Shown here: positions 31,682 through 42,355 of the stretch, piece after piece
How positions within the stretch are numbered: position 1 is the stretch's first letter
Layout of the letters: every line of letters begins with the position of its first letter
NCBI RefSeq assembly: GCF_011383005.1
Contig: NZ_CP049935.1
Span: forward strand, 2,232,001 to 2,296,000
Length of the DNA: 64,000 nt
Source of the DNA: Phycicoccus sp. HDW14
GTDB lineage: Bacteria > Actinomycetota > Actinomycetes > Actinomycetales > Dermatophilaceae
Direction: 5' to 3'
The notes under the pieces: model-generated
Told to the model about the DNA's origin: nothing
What the model saw: only the letters and a program-made list of their open reading frames with translations
Databases searched by the model: none
Translations under genes and position numbers: made by a program

Positions 31682-32440
31682 ATGGGGACGACATCGACGG
31701 CGGCACGCACGCTCGTGCTGTTCATGCTCATCGGCGGTGGCCTGTGCGTGGCCGGCGTGCTCGGCCTCGGCCTGGCGCTGCCCTTCGCGTTCCGGGAGGC
31801 CGACCGGAGCATGACCATCGAGAACACCAGCGGTCGCGTCCTGCTCGTCGAACGGGCCGCGGACCCGGCCCGCGACTCCCCCCTCCCGGTCGTCCTCGCC
31901 GTCGCCACCGAGGAGTGGCCCGTGGCCGGGTGCACCGACGAGCGGCTGGTGGCCCGTGACCTCTCCGGCTCGGTGGTCGCGTCCCGCGACGGCGTCTGCG
32001 CCGAGGACACCTGGGTCGTCACCGGTCAGGGGCTGCCGCCCGCGCCGGAGCACTCGGCGGGTCCCGTCCGGGCGGACCAGGTCGAGGTGCGGCTCACGGT
32101 GGGGGCGGTGTTCGACCTCTCCGACCGGACCCTCGAGTGGGCCCGGGCCCTGCCGGCCGCCCTCGAGCGGACCCGCGCCGCGGCCCGGGCGTCCGGTGCG
32201 ACGGTCGAGGGACCGTTCCTCGAGGCCCACCGCATCACCTTCTACCTGCGCGGTCCCGACCCGGCGGGGCTGCTCGACCTGGCCCGCGACGACCTGCTCC
32301 GGCCCGCGCCCGACGAGGCCACGGCCTGGGGCGGACCCCGGCGCGGCGCCGCCCCCACGACCGGGCCCCCGTCGGTGCTGCTCCTCGACCCGGAGCGTGG
32401 GCGAGGGTCTGGTCAGCGGGGTCGGCAGCCGCGATACTGA
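31682..32440 (+). CDS. Membrane-anchored hypothetical protein
   Basis: A 252-residue protein I do not recognise. It has one N-terminal hydrophobic helix (TLVLFMLIGGGLCVAGVLGLGLAL, residues about 10-33), then an extracytoplasmic region with two cysteines (AGCTDERL, DGVCAED) that could form a disulfide, and a Pro/Arg-rich end. A TAGCGT box at 31652 with a GGAGGGG element before the ATG suggests a normal leadered mRNA, unlike many neighbours. It is followed 4 bases later by another small anchored protein. Confidence 0.6.
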   Translation: MGTTSTAARTLVLFMLIGGGLCVAGVLGLGLALPFAFREADRSMTIENTSGRVLLVERAADPARDSPLPVVLAVATEEWPVAGCTDERLVARDLSGSVVASRDGVCAEDTWVVTGQGLPPAPEHSAGPVRADQVEVRLTVGAVFDLSDRTLEWARALPAALERTRAAARASGATVEGPFLEAHRITFYLRGPDPAGLLDLARDDLLRPAPDEATAWGGPRRGAAPTTGPPSVLLLDPERGRGSGQRGRQPRY

Positions 32441-32444
32441 CCCC

Positions 32445-32882
32445 GTGACCGTCTCCACCGCAGGGGGGCCGCCGAGCACACGCACCGCCGGCGTCGGCCT
32501 CGCCGGGCTGGCCGTCGTCGCGGCCCTCGCGCTGGTGGGCGCCTTCGTCGGGCGACCCGGCGCCGACCCGGTCTTCCTGTCGAGGGCGGGCGCGCCGGCA
32601 GTGGTCCGCGCCGCCGACGTCCACGTCGAGTGCGGCGGCGCCGGGGTCAACACCGGCACCATCGACGGGTCGGGCGGCTGGTCGTCGCCGCTCGCCGCAG
32701 CCGAGCGATGGTGGGCCGGAACCGGGTTCGCGACCCAGTACCCAGGGGCGCGGCTCCGGGTGCTCGACGGCACGCAGAGCCTCGTCGTCGTCGCGCAGGA
32801 CGTCGACGGCTCGCTGCGGGCCGCCCTCCAGTTCGACCGGGAGGGCACCGGCTGGACCTGGTCAGAGGCCCGGTACTGCTGA
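32445..32882 (+). CDS. Small membrane-anchored hypothetical protein
   Basis: This 145-residue protein starts with a Thr/Gly tail and a single hydrophobic segment (VGLAGLAVVAALALVGAFVG), followed by a small extracytoplasmic domain with two cysteines (HVECGGAG and the C-terminal EARYC), which may pair. GATACT lies six bases before the GTG at 32445, a leaderless arrangement. Family and function unknown. It lies next to another anchored protein of similar layout. Confidence 0.6.
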   Translation: MTVSTAGGPPSTRTAGVGLAGLAVVAALALVGAFVGRPGADPVFLSRAGAPAVVRAADVHVECGGAGVNTGTIDGSGGWSSPLAAAERWWAGTGFATQYPGARLRVLDGTQSLVVVAQDVDGSLRAALQFDREGTGWTWSEARYC

Positions 32883-32926
32883 CCCCGTGACCCCGGGACG
32901 ACGCCGCCGGTGGGTCGTGTCGCGCC

Positions 32927-33724
32927 TCAGACGGCGTACTCGACGAGGACCGGCGCGTGGTCGCTCCAGCGCTCGGCGTAGCTGGCCGCCCGTCCCACGG
33001 AGGCCTCGACCGCTCGCGCGGCCAGCGGCGCGGTGGCCAGCTGGTAGTCGATCCGCCAGCCCGAGTCGTTGTCGAAGGCCTGCCCGCGCCAGGACCACCA
33101 CGTGTAGGGCCCCGGCCCCGGCCCGTGCAGCCGCCGCGTCACGTCGACGAGGCCGTGCTCGGTGGCCCAGCGGTCGAGGTGGGCCTGCTCCTCGGGCAGG
33201 AAACCCGCCTTGCCGCGGTTGCCCTTCCAGTTCTTCAGGTCGTCGGCCGTGTGCGCGACGTTGAGGTCGCCGGTGAGCACCCCGAGCCGGCCGTCGGCGG
33301 CCCACTCCCCCACCCGGTCGCCGACCGCCGTGAGGAAGCGCTCCTTCTCCGCCTGGCGCGCGGTGCCGGCCTGACCGGTGTGCACGTACGCCGACGCGAC
33401 GGTGACGACCCGGCCGTCGACGACGACGTCGGCCTCCACCCAGCGACCCTGCCCCTCGAACTCCTCAGCGATGCCCGTGCGCACGTCCTTGACGGGATGG
33501 TGCGTCAGCACGGCCACCCCGGCGCGACCCTTCGCCTCGGCGGGCGAGTGCGCGACGGCCCAGTCGCCGAAACCGTTCTCGGCCAACACCGTCCGCAGCT
33601 GCTCGTCGTCGGCCCGCACCTCCTGGAGGGCGATGGCGTCGGCGCCGGTGGCGGCGAGCCGGGCGAGGCCGCCCCGGCGGAGGGCGGCACGGATGCCGTT
33701 GACGTTGGCGGAGACGAGCAGCAC
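32927..33724 (-). CDS. xth: Exodeoxyribonuclease III / AP endonuclease
   Basis: A 265-residue Mg2+-dependent nuclease of the ExoIII/APE1 family for base-excision repair. Catalytic residues are visible: Asn in SANVNGIRAA, Glu in IALQEVRADDEQL, Tyr in SAYVHTG, GDLNVAHTADDLKN, GWRIDYQLA and the catalytic His in WSDHAPVLVEY. The start is GTG at 33724, four bases after the cysN stop on the same strand, so it may be transcribed with cysDN. Confidence 0.93.
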   Translation of the reverse strand: MLLVSANVNGIRAALRRGGLARLAATGADAIALQEVRADDEQLRTVLAENGFGDWAVAHSPAEAKGRAGVAVLTHHPVKDVRTGIAEEFEGQGRWVEADVVVDGRVVTVASAYVHTGQAGTARQAEKERFLTAVGDRVGEWAADGRLGVLTGDLNVAHTADDLKNWKGNRGKAGFLPEEQAHLDRWATEHGLVDVTRRLHGPGPGPYTWWSWRGQAFDNDSGWRIDYQLATAPLAARAVEASVGRAASYAERWSDHAPVLVEYAV

Positions 33725-33728
33725 GCCC

Positions 33729-34970
33729 CTAGTTGACCATCCCCGCGCCGACCGTCGAACCGGTGGCCTCGTCGACGAGGATGAACGACCCCGTCGTGCG
33801 GTTGTGCTCGTAGGGGTCGAGGAGCAGCTGCTGGGTCGTGCGCAGCGTGACCCGGCCGATCTCGTTGAGCCCCAGCTCGCTGCCCTCCGGGTCGCGGTGG
33901 AGGGTGTTGATGTCGAGCCGGTACCGGATGTCCTTGACGACCGCCCGGGCCGAGCGCGTCGTGTGCTTGATGGCCAGCTTCTGGCGCGGCCGCAGCGGCT
34001 CGCGCGTCATCCAGCAGACCATCGCGTCGACGTCCTGCGTGGCCTCCGGTGCGTTGTGCGGGCGGCAGACCATGTCGCCGCGCGAGACGTCGAGGTCGTC
34101 CTCGAGCCGCACGACGACCGACATCGGCGGGAACGCCTCCTCGACCTCCTCGTCGAACAGGTCGATGCCGGCGACGCGGGTGGTCAGGCCGCTCGGCAGG
34201 ACCATCACCTCGTCACCGCGCTTGAGCACCCCACCGGCGACCCGGCCGGCGTACCCGCGGTAGTCGTGGTGGTCGTCGGACTTCGGCCGCACGACGTACT
34301 GCACCGGGAAGCGGACGTCGCGCAGGTCGCGGTCGGAGGCGATGTGGACGTGCTCGAGGTGGTGCAGGAGCGAGGGCCCCTCGTACCAGGGCATCGACGC
34401 GCTGCGGGTCACGACGTTGTCGCCCTTGAGCGCCGAGATCGGGATGACCTCGAGGTCGGGCACGTCGAGCCGGGCCGCGAAGGCGACGAAGTCCTCCCGG
34501 ATCGCCTCGAAGACCTGCTCGTCGAAGCCGACGAGGTCCATCTTGTTGACGGCCAGCACGAGGTGCGGCACCCGCAGCAGCGAGAGGATGACGGCGTGCC
34601 GGCGCGACTGCTCGGTGAGGCCCTGGCGCGCGTCGACGAGCACGAGCCCGAGGTCGGCGGTCGACGCCCCGGTCACCATGTTCCGGGTGTACTGCACGTG
34701 CCCGGGGGTGTCGGCGATGATGAACTTCCTTCGCGGAGTGGCGAAGTAGCGGTACGCGACGTCGATGGTGATGCCCTGCTCGCGCTCCGAGCGCAGGCCG
34801 TCGGTGAGCAGGGCGAGGTCGGTGTAGTCGTAGCCCTTGGTGCGCGAGGTGGCCTCGACGGCCTCGAGCTGGTCCTCGAAGATCGCCTTGGAGTCCAGCA
34901 GCAGCCGCCCGATGAGGGTCGACTTGCCGTCGTCGACCGAGCCGGCCGTGGCGAAGCGGAGCAGGTCCAT
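33729..34970 (-). CDS. cysN: Sulfate adenylyltransferase subunit 1 (GTPase)
   Basis: CysN is the GTPase subunit that drives ATP sulfurylase to form adenylyl sulfate. The G-protein motifs ATAGSVDDGKSTLIGRLL, ADTPGHVQYTRNMVTGAS, NKMDLVGF are intact, followed by EF-Tu-like domains II and III. At 413 residues it lacks the C-terminal APS kinase domain found in many actinobacterial CysNC fusions; a separate kinase gene is divergent at 35990. Its ATG overlaps the cysD stop (TGATG), so the two subunits are co-translated. Confidence 0.94.
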   Translation of the reverse strand: MDLLRFATAGSVDDGKSTLIGRLLLDSKAIFEDQLEAVEATSRTKGYDYTDLALLTDGLRSEREQGITIDVAYRYFATPRRKFIIADTPGHVQYTRNMVTGASTADLGLVLVDARQGLTEQSRRHAVILSLLRVPHLVLAVNKMDLVGFDEQVFEAIREDFVAFAARLDVPDLEVIPISALKGDNVVTRSASMPWYEGPSLLHHLEHVHIASDRDLRDVRFPVQYVVRPKSDDHHDYRGYAGRVAGGVLKRGDEVMVLPSGLTTRVAGIDLFDEEVEEAFPPMSVVVRLEDDLDVSRGDMVCRPHNAPEATQDVDAMVCWMTREPLRPRQKLAIKHTTRSARAVVKDIRYRLDINTLHRDPEGSELGLNEIGRVTLRTTQQLLLDPYEHNRTTGSFILVDEATGSTVGAGMVN

Positions 34971-35881
34971 CAGAAGTAGCCCTCCTTCTTGCGGTCCTCC
35001 ATGGCGGCCTCGGAGAACCGGTCGTCGCCGCGGGTGGCGCCGCGCTCGGTGACCCGGGCCAGCGACACCTCCTCGACGACCTCCTCGAGCGTCGTCGCGG
35101 AGCTCTCGACGCAGCCGGTGAGGCTGAGGTCGCCGACGGTGCGGAACCGCACGGTGCGCTCGGTGACCACCTCGCCGTCGCGGCACGGGTTGGCCGGGTG
35201 CTCGCTGAGCAGCATCCCGTCGCGCTCGAAGACCCGCCGGCGGTGGGCGAAGTAGATCGACGGCAGCTCGACCCGCTCGCGGGCGAGGTAGTGCCAGACG
35301 TCGAGCTCGGTCCAGTTCGAGAGCGGGAAGATGCGCAGGTGCTCGCCGGCGTGGAGCCGGCCGTTGTACAGCGACCACAGCTCGGGGCGCTGGTTCTTGG
35401 GGTCCCACTGCCCGAACTCGTCACGGTGGGAGTAGACGCGCTCCTTGGCGCGGGCCTTCTCCTCGTCGCGCCGGCCGCCACCGAAGGCCGCCGTGAAGCC
35501 GTGCGCCTCGATGGCGTCGAGCAGGGTGGCGGTCTGCATCCGGTTCCGGCTCGTGCGCCCGTCGTCGACGACGACTCCGGAGGCGATGGCGTCCTCGACC
35601 GAGGCGACGACCAGCCGCGCCCCGAGCCGGGCGACCCAGTGGTCACGGGTCTCGAGCACCTCGGGGAAGTCGAGCCCCGTGTCGACCTGGAGCAGCGGGA
35701 ACGGCAGCTTCGCGGGGTGGAAGGCCTTCTCGGCCAGGCGCAGCATGACGATCGAGTCCTTGCCGCCGGAGAACATCAGCACGGGCTTCTCCACCTCCGC
35801 GACGACCTCGCGCAGGATGTGGATCGACTCAGACTCGAGCTCCTCGAGGTGGGAGAGCCGGTAGTCGGCACGGGACGGCAC
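34970..35881 (-). CDS. cysD: Sulfate adenylyltransferase subunit 2
   Basis: The catalytic ATP sulfurylase subunit of sulfate assimilation, a PP-loop ATPase: VLMFSGGKDSIVMLRLAEKAF near residue 34, then LLQVDTGLDFPEVLE, GGRRDEEKARAKERVYSHRD, FPLSNWTELDVWHYL and CVESSATTLEEVVEE. Length 303 is standard. GTG start at 35881. The AT-richer 108 bases between it and the divergent APS kinase gene probably hold control elements. Forms an operon with cysN and perhaps xth. Confidence 0.94.
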   Translation of the reverse strand: MPSRADYRLSHLEELESESIHILREVVAEVEKPVLMFSGGKDSIVMLRLAEKAFHPAKLPFPLLQVDTGLDFPEVLETRDHWVARLGARLVVASVEDAIASGVVVDDGRTSRNRMQTATLLDAIEAHGFTAAFGGGRRDEEKARAKERVYSHRDEFGQWDPKNQRPELWSLYNGRLHAGEHLRIFPLSNWTELDVWHYLARERVELPSIYFAHRRRVFERDGMLLSEHPANPCRDGEVVTERTVRFRTVGDLSLTGCVESSATTLEEVVEEVSLARVTERGATRGDDRFSEAAMEDRKKEGYF

Positions 35882-35989
35882 GGCAGGGACCTCTCATCAC
35901 GGAATGTTTGGGAAACCATAAACGTGGTGCCGGTATCGCCACGTGAGGTGTCCGAGTGCTGGCCACCGTGGGACGGGCAGACTGGCCCG
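35882..35989. promoter_or_regulatory. Divergent cysD / APS kinase control region
   Basis: This intergenic stretch has a short AT-richer patch (GAATGTTTGGGAAACCATAAAC, shown in parts: GTTT...AAAC arms around 35904-35919) that stands out from the GC-rich surroundings. A TATGGT-like -10 for cysD lies on the minus strand in it, and CAGACT lies six bases before the kinase GTG. A sulfur-responsive repressor site is plausible but not identified. Confidence 0.4.
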
Positions 35990-37122
<1,133 letters not shown>

Positions 37123-37287
37123 CCTCGGGCGCCGCCGCCGTCCCGCTCGGCGCTGACCTGCGGCGACTCGCCGCGCGAGGTCTCCGCCTCCACCCCATCT
37201 CGACTACAGTGGCTCGCTGTCGGAAGGGTACCTACCGCAGGGGGACGGACCCAGGCCCCACGGGGCCGAACAGCGGTGGGAGAGGGA

Positions 37288-39164
37288 ATGAGTCGCCAGT
37301 CGCGCGGCCGGGGCACCGTCCTGGCCCTGGGGTGGGGTGTCGTCGACGCCGCCATCTGGTTCGTCGCCGTGGTCGTGGCCACGTGGCTGCGCTACCAGTA
37401 CGACCCCGACCTCACCTTCGTCCCGTCGACCTACCTCGCCGCGGGCGGCGCGGCCGGAGCCCAGCTGCTCGTCGGGCTCGTCCTCGGGCCGTACACCCGG
37501 GGCACGCACCGGGGGTCGTTCGAGGAGGTCCGCTCCCTCGCCACGACGACGGCCCTGGTCACCTTCGCGCTCTTCGGGGCGGCGGTGGCCGTCGAGGCGG
37601 CCTCCGAGGGGGGCCGCATCCTCGTCCCCGGCACCGTGCCGGCCATCGGCGGACTCACCGCCTACGCCGTCCAGCTCTCGACCCGGCTGCTGTTCCGGAC
37701 CCACTCCCGCCGCCGCGCCGCGCGCCGGCCGGACGCCACCCGGGTCATCGTCGTCGGTGCCGGCTCGGCCGCACGCCTGCTCGTGCGCAACCTGCTCCAC
37801 GACGAGCGCACCTCCTACCTCCCCGTCGCCCTGCTCGACGACGACCGCGCCAAGCGCCGCAGCCGCATCGAGGGCCTCCGGGTGCGGGGGACGCGGGAGG
37901 ACATGGCCCGCGTGGCCGACGCCACCGGCGCCGAGCACGTGGTCATCGCGATCCCGAGCGCGACGTCGCAGACCATCCGCGAGCTGAGCGCCACCGCCGA
38001 GGCCGCCGGGCTGCGCCCGCTCGTCGTCCCCTCGTTGAGCCACGTCATCGGCCGCTCCCTCACCGCCTCCGACATCCGCGACATCGACGTCGCCGACCTG
38101 CTCGGCCGCCGACCGGTCCGGCTCGACGACACCGCCATCAGCGAGCAGCTCAACCACAAGGTGGTGCTGGTCACCGGGGCCGGGGGGTCGATCGGCGCCG
38201 AGCTGTGCCGCCAGATCGCCCGCTTCTCCCCGAGCGCCTCGTCCTCCTCGACCGCGACGAGTCCGCGCTGCACGCCGTCCAGCTCGACCTCGACGGCGAG
38301 GGGCTGCTGCAGAACGAGAACATCGTCCTCGCCGACATCCGCGACCTGTCGACGCTGCGACGGCGCTTCCGGGAGCACCGCCCCGACATCGTGTTCCACG
38401 CGGCCGCGCTCAAGCACCTGCCGCTCCTCGAGCGCTTCCCCGCCGAGGCCTGGCAGACCAACGTCCTCGGCACCCTCAACGTCCTCACGGCCGCCGAGGA
38501 GGTCGGCGTCGGGACCTTCGTCAACGTCTCGACCGACAAGGCCGCCGACCCCACGTCCGTCCTCGGCTACAGCAAGCGGGTCGCCGAGCGCCTGACCGCC
38601 GGATTCGCCGAGCGGGGCGACGGGCGCTACCTCAGCGTCCGCTTCGGGAACGTGCTCGGCTCGCGGGGCTCGGTCGTCCCGGCGTTCACCGCCCAGATCC
38701 GCCGCGGCGGGCCGGTGACCATCACGCACCCCGACGTGCGCCGCTACTTCATGCTCATCCCCGAGGCCTGCCAGCTCGTCATGCAGGCGGCCACGATGGA
38801 GGCGGCCGGCGAGGTCCTCGTCCTCGACATGGGCGAGCAGGTCAAGATCGTCGACCTCGCCCGCACCCTCATCTCGATGTCGGGGCAGCCCGACGTCGAG
38901 ATCGCGTTCACCGGGCTGCGTCCCGGCGAGAAGCTCGCCGAGGACCTGTTCGGCCAGGCCGACGACCACCGCGTCACCACGCACGAGCTGATCACCGCCA
39001 CCGACGTGCCCCCGCTGCCGGCGTCGGTCGTGGGGACCACCCACCCCGAGCCCCACGAGATGCACGACGCGCTGACGAGGTTCGCCCTCGCGGGGCGGTC
39101 CGCTCAGGCGGGGTCGACCCCGGGCAGCCGGACGCTGCGGATGGCCTCCAGCACCTCGGCGTGA
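37288..39164 (+). CDS. Polysaccharide biosynthesis dehydratase, CapD/FlaA1 type, frame interrupted
   Basis: An N-terminal part with four membrane helices (residues about 10-125) and a Rossmann domain (TRVIVVGAGSAARLLVRNLL) precede the UDP-sugar 4,6-dehydratase domain: VTGAGGSIGAELCRQIARF, VFHAAALKHLPLLE, NVSTDKAADPTSVLGYSKR and RFGNVLGSRGSVVPAF. This family makes UDP-4-keto-6-deoxy sugars from UDP-GlcNAc for capsules and O-antigens. The frame breaks at 38228-38232 (TCCCCGAG); one extra base restores RFSPERLVLLDRDES and 625 residues. ATG at 37288 has a GGGAGAGGG ribosome site; a TACAGT box at 37204 implies a ~70-base leader. Its last 61 bases overlap the convergent glycosyltransferase. Confidence 0.88.
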
Positions 39165-39982
39165 GCCACGAGGTCGGCGGGCCCCAGGGTGGCGGACCGT
39201 CGCCCGACGAGCCGGTCGACGAGACCCAGCGGTTCCGCCACCCGGTAGGCGACCTCCTTGGCCACCGTCAGGGCGGACATCCGTGCAGCGCGACCGCGAC
39301 CCACGAGCACCGGCCCGTGCCGGCGCACGACGGCGCGCGTGCCGGCCATGCTGCGGGCGTACTTGGCGGCCGGCACCGTGCCGGCCTCCCGGAGGTAGAG
39401 CACGACGTCGTCGAGGACGACGGTGTCGCGGTCGCCGAGGGTCCGCACCCACAGCTCCTGGTCCTGGCAGCGGCGCAGCGAGGCGTCGTAGGGGTGCTCG
39501 AGGAACCACTGCGTCCGCCCCGTCACGCTCGCGTGCACGAGCGGGGCGTGGCGGAGGTGTGCGAGGGGGTCGCTCGTGGCCACCGACGGTCGCAAGCCGC
39601 TCGGCCGGGTGTCGCCGTCGACCGACACCGCCGCGCCGGCGACGAGGTCGGCGCCCTCGGCCAGGGCGGCGAGCGAGAGCTCGAGCCGCCGGGGGTGCAT
39701 CAGGTCGTCGCCGTCCATCCGGGCGAGCAGCGGCGTGGACACCCGCTGCGAGATCTCGTTGAGCCGCACCGGGGTCCCCCGGTTCTCGCGGTGACGGAAC
39801 AGCTCGACGCGAGGGTCGTCGAGCGCGGCCACGAGGTCGCCGCCACCGTCGACCGAGCCGTCGTCCACGAGCAGGAGCCGCCAGTCGGTGACGGTCTGGG
39901 CGTACACCGAGCGCACGCAGTCGAGGAGCGTCCCGGCGTTGTCGCAGAACGAGATCGCGACCGTGACCTCAGCCACGGCCAC
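39104..39982 (-). CDS. Glycosyltransferase family 2
   Basis: A 292-residue GT-A enzyme. VTVAISFCDNAGTLLDCVRSVYAQTVTDWRLLLVDDGSVDGGGDLV at the start and the DxD-type LLARMDGDDLMHPRRLE are the nucleotide-sugar and metal sites; a later QDQELWVRTL carries the catalytic base region. It transfers a sugar during assembly of the repeat unit. GTG at 39982 overlaps the upstream glycosyltransferase end by 14 bases. Last gene of the minus-strand polysaccharide operon; acceptor and donor are unknown. Confidence 0.88.
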   Translation of the reverse strand: MAVAEVTVAISFCDNAGTLLDCVRSVYAQTVTDWRLLLVDDGSVDGGGDLVAALDDPRVELFRHRENRGTPVRLNEISQRVSTPLLARMDGDDLMHPRRLELSLAALAEGADLVAGAAVSVDGDTRPSGLRPSVATSDPLAHLRHAPLVHASVTGRTQWFLEHPYDASLRRCQDQELWVRTLGDRDTVVLDDVVLYLREAGTVPAAKYARSMAGTRAVVRRHGPVLVGRGRAARMSALTVAKEVAYRVAEPLGLVDRLVGRRSATLGPADLVAHAEVLEAIRSVRLPGVDPA

Positions 39983-41117
39983 TCCCGCGGCGATCGGCCG
40001 ACCACGCGTCGCGCAGGAGTGGCACGACGTGCTCGAGGCTCCAGGGCGTGCCGGCCATCGTCGCCTGTGCCTCCTCGCGGGACGGCCGTGGGGCAGCGGC
40101 CACGGCGAGCACCGTGCGCGCCCACTCGTCGGCGTCCGCGCCGTCCGGGGTGCGGGTGACCAGCCCCGGCACGGCGTCGGTGGCCCCGGTGACGGCGTGC
40201 GAGACGACGGCCGGCACCCCGCTGGCCTGGGCCTCCACGAGCGTGATCGGGGCGCCCTCCCAGAGCGAGGGCAGGACGAGCACGTCGAGGTCGGCGAGGA
40301 CGCCGGGGACGTCGGTGCGCAGGCCGACCAGGTGCACGCGCTCCTCCAGCCCCGCGTCGCGCACGGCCCGGGCGACCGCCTCCCGGTCGGGGCCGTCCCC
40401 CACGAGGACGAGCGTCACGTCGTCGTCCGCGTCGCGCCAGCGGCGGGCGACGTCGACGAGGAAGCGCTGGTTCTTGACGGCCACGAACCGCCCGACGTGG
40501 CCGACGACCAGCCGGTCCGGCGCGATGCCGAGCTCCGCCCGCAGGCTCGGTGCCGCGTGCGCGAACGGGGCGAGGTCGATCCCGTTGGGGACGATGCGCA
40601 CCCGGGGGTCCGACGCGGCGCCGGGCCCGAAGAGGAAGGCCGCGGCCTCCGTCGTGCAGGCCAGGCCGGTGGTCATCGTCCGCAGGATCGCCGCCGTGGC
40701 CGCGCGGCTGTAGAGCCGCCGCGGCAGCCCCGAGGCGGCGACGACGGCGCGACGGTCGGTCTGGCTGTGGGCGATCCGCACCGGGACCCCCCGCGCCCTG
40801 GCCACCGCCAGCGGCACGGCGGAGAAGGTGCTCGTGAACGAGTGGACCGCGTCGAAGGGCCCCTCGGCCCGCAGGATCCCGGCCAGCCGTCGGGCGTAGC
40901 CGACGACGTCGCGCCCCAGCGGGCACACGAGGACGCGGTGCCCCAGGGCGTGGATCTCGTCGTCGTAGTCCGACGGCCCGTCGCCGTGCACGAGGAAGGA
41001 CAGGCGCACCTCCTCGGGCGGCAGGGCCCGGACGACGTTCATCAGCCAGGTCTCGATGCCACCGCGGTTCATCGCGCCGACGACGGCGAGCACCTCGAGC
41101 GGGCGGGCGGCGGTCAC
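39969..41117 (-). CDS. Glycosyltransferase family 4 (GT-B)
   Basis: A 382-residue GT-B enzyme with an N-terminal acceptor domain (VVGAMNRGGIETWLMNVVRAL, VHSFTSTFSAVPLAVARARG, RIAHSQTDRR) and a C-terminal donor domain (VGHVGRFVAVKNQRFLVDVA, LVGDGPDREAVARA, LPSLWEGAPITLVEAQASGVP) with the EX7E-type glutamates in SLWEGAPITLVEAQA. This pattern matches EpsF-like glycosyltransferases of exopolysaccharide loci. GTG overlaps the flippase stop by 4 bases. Confidence 0.88.
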   Translation of the reverse strand: MTAARPLEVLAVVGAMNRGGIETWLMNVVRALPPEEVRLSFLVHGDGPSDYDDEIHALGHRVLVCPLGRDVVGYARRLAGILRAEGPFDAVHSFTSTFSAVPLAVARARGVPVRIAHSQTDRRAVVAASGLPRRLYSRAATAAILRTMTTGLACTTEAAAFLFGPGAASDPRVRIVPNGIDLAPFAHAAPSLRAELGIAPDRLVVGHVGRFVAVKNQRFLVDVARRWRDADDDVTLVLVGDGPDREAVARAVRDAGLEERVHLVGLRTDVPGVLADLDVLVLPSLWEGAPITLVEAQASGVPAVVSHAVTGATDAVPGLVTRTPDGADADEWARTVLAVAAAPRPSREEAQATMAGTPWSLEHVVPLLRDAWSADRRGSGRG

Positions 41118-42355
41118 GGCATCTCCTCGAGGGTGCGCCGCACGACGAGCCCGAACCCGACGAGCTGGACGGCCGACGCGGCCGCCACGGCGACGACGGC
41201 ACCGTTCAGGCCGAGGGCCGGCACGGCCACCAGCGAGACGACGACGGCGACGACGGTCGCGACGACCGCCGTCGGCAGCTGGGCCGAGAAGCGCTGCGCC
41301 GCCGTCGCCCCGCCGACGAGGAAGCTCGCGGCGAAGGAGACGGCCGAGGCGAGGGAGAGCCCGGCGAGCAGCGCGCCGGAGTGCCGGTAGTCGTCGGTGT
41401 AGAGCAGCCCGAGGACCTCGTCGCCCACGACCCACGACAGCAGGGCCCCGAGCACCCCCACCCCGGCGCCGAACAGCACACCGAGGCCCAGGAGGCGCTC
41501 GAACCCCGGCCGGTCGCCGGACGCGTGCAGCCGGGCCAGCCGCGGCCCGATCGCGTTGCCGACGGCGTTGACGACGTTGCCCGCGGCGAGGACGACGTAG
41601 CCGACGCCCGCGAAGAGGCCGAGCGAGTAGGCGCCGAGGTCGTCCTCGACGACGAGGCGCGGCACGTTGGTGGCCACCGCCGAGAGGACGAGGACGGTGC
41701 CCAGCGGCAGGGCCGTGCGCACGAGCGCCAGCCGGCCGTCGCCGGGACCGTCGGGCGGGCCGGGGTCGACCCGTCGCGCGCGCAGCGTGGCGGGCACCAC
41801 GTACCCCACGAGGTTGAGCAGCGAGCCGGCCGCGAAGCCGACGAGCCCGACGAGCAGGCTCCCGGTCGCCACGACACCGACGGCCAGCAGCACGAGCGAG
41901 GCGAGCCCGTTGACCGCCTGGCTGCGGGCGATGACGTCCATCCGCTCGAGCCGCTGGTGGTAGCCGTAGAGCACGTCGGCGACCGCGTCGAGGGCCTTGG
42001 CGACGGCGAAGACCCCGATGGCGAGGACGACGTCGCGCGGCCGGCCCGACAGCAGCCCGTAGGCGACCGAGAGGGCGACGAGGGCCAGTGCACCCCACAC
42101 CCGCACCACGACGTAGTCGCCCAGCGGGCGGCGGTGCTCGACGTCGGTGGCCAGGACGATGCGCAGCTGCATCTGGACGAGGACGAGGACCGGCGCGGTC
42201 ACCGACGCCGCGAGCGCGAAGACGCCCACGTCGACCGGTCCGAGGGTCTTGGCGACGACCGCCACGGCCGCCCACTGCGCGAGCGTGTAGACGGCGTTGC
42301 CGACCACCGTCCAGACGATCGGCCGCCGGAGGGAGGCCTCGGTGGTCGGGCTCAC
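41114..42355 (-). CDS. Polysaccharide repeat-unit flippase (Wzx-like, MOP superfamily)
   Basis: A 413-residue protein with 12 or so membrane helices and the features of lipopolysaccharide/teichoic flippases: an N-terminal VVGNAVYTLAQWAAVAVVAKTLGPVDVGVFALA segment, then VADVLYGYHQRLERMDV and a C-terminal GLNGAVVAVAAASAVQLVGFGLVVRRTLEEM. It would move undecaprenyl-linked repeat units across the membrane to the Wzy polymerase encoded just upstream. Coupled to both neighbours by 4-base overlaps. Confidence 0.85.
   Translation of the reverse strand: MSPTTEASLRRPIVWTVVGNAVYTLAQWAAVAVVAKTLGPVDVGVFALAASVTAPVLVLVQMQLRIVLATDVEHRRPLGDYVVVRVWGALALVALSVAYGLLSGRPRDVVLAIGVFAVAKALDAVADVLYGYHQRLERMDVIARSQAVNGLASLVLLAVGVVATGSLLVGLVGFAAGSLLNLVGYVVPATLRARRVDPGPPDGPGDGRLALVRTALPLGTVLVLSAVATNVPRLVVEDDLGAYSLGLFAGVGYVVLAAGNVVNAVGNAIGPRLARLHASGDRPGFERLLGLGVLFGAGVGVLGALLSWVVGDEVLGLLYTDDYRHSGALLAGLSLASAVSFAASFLVGGATAAQRFSAQLPTAVVATVVAVVVSLVAVPALGLNGAVVAVAAASAVQLVGFGLVVRRTLEEMP

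Noticed and set aside
37204-37287. Possible riboswitch before the capD-type gene.
   Set aside because: The leader is only about 70 bases with one short GGCCCC/GGGGCC hairpin and matches no riboswitch I know.
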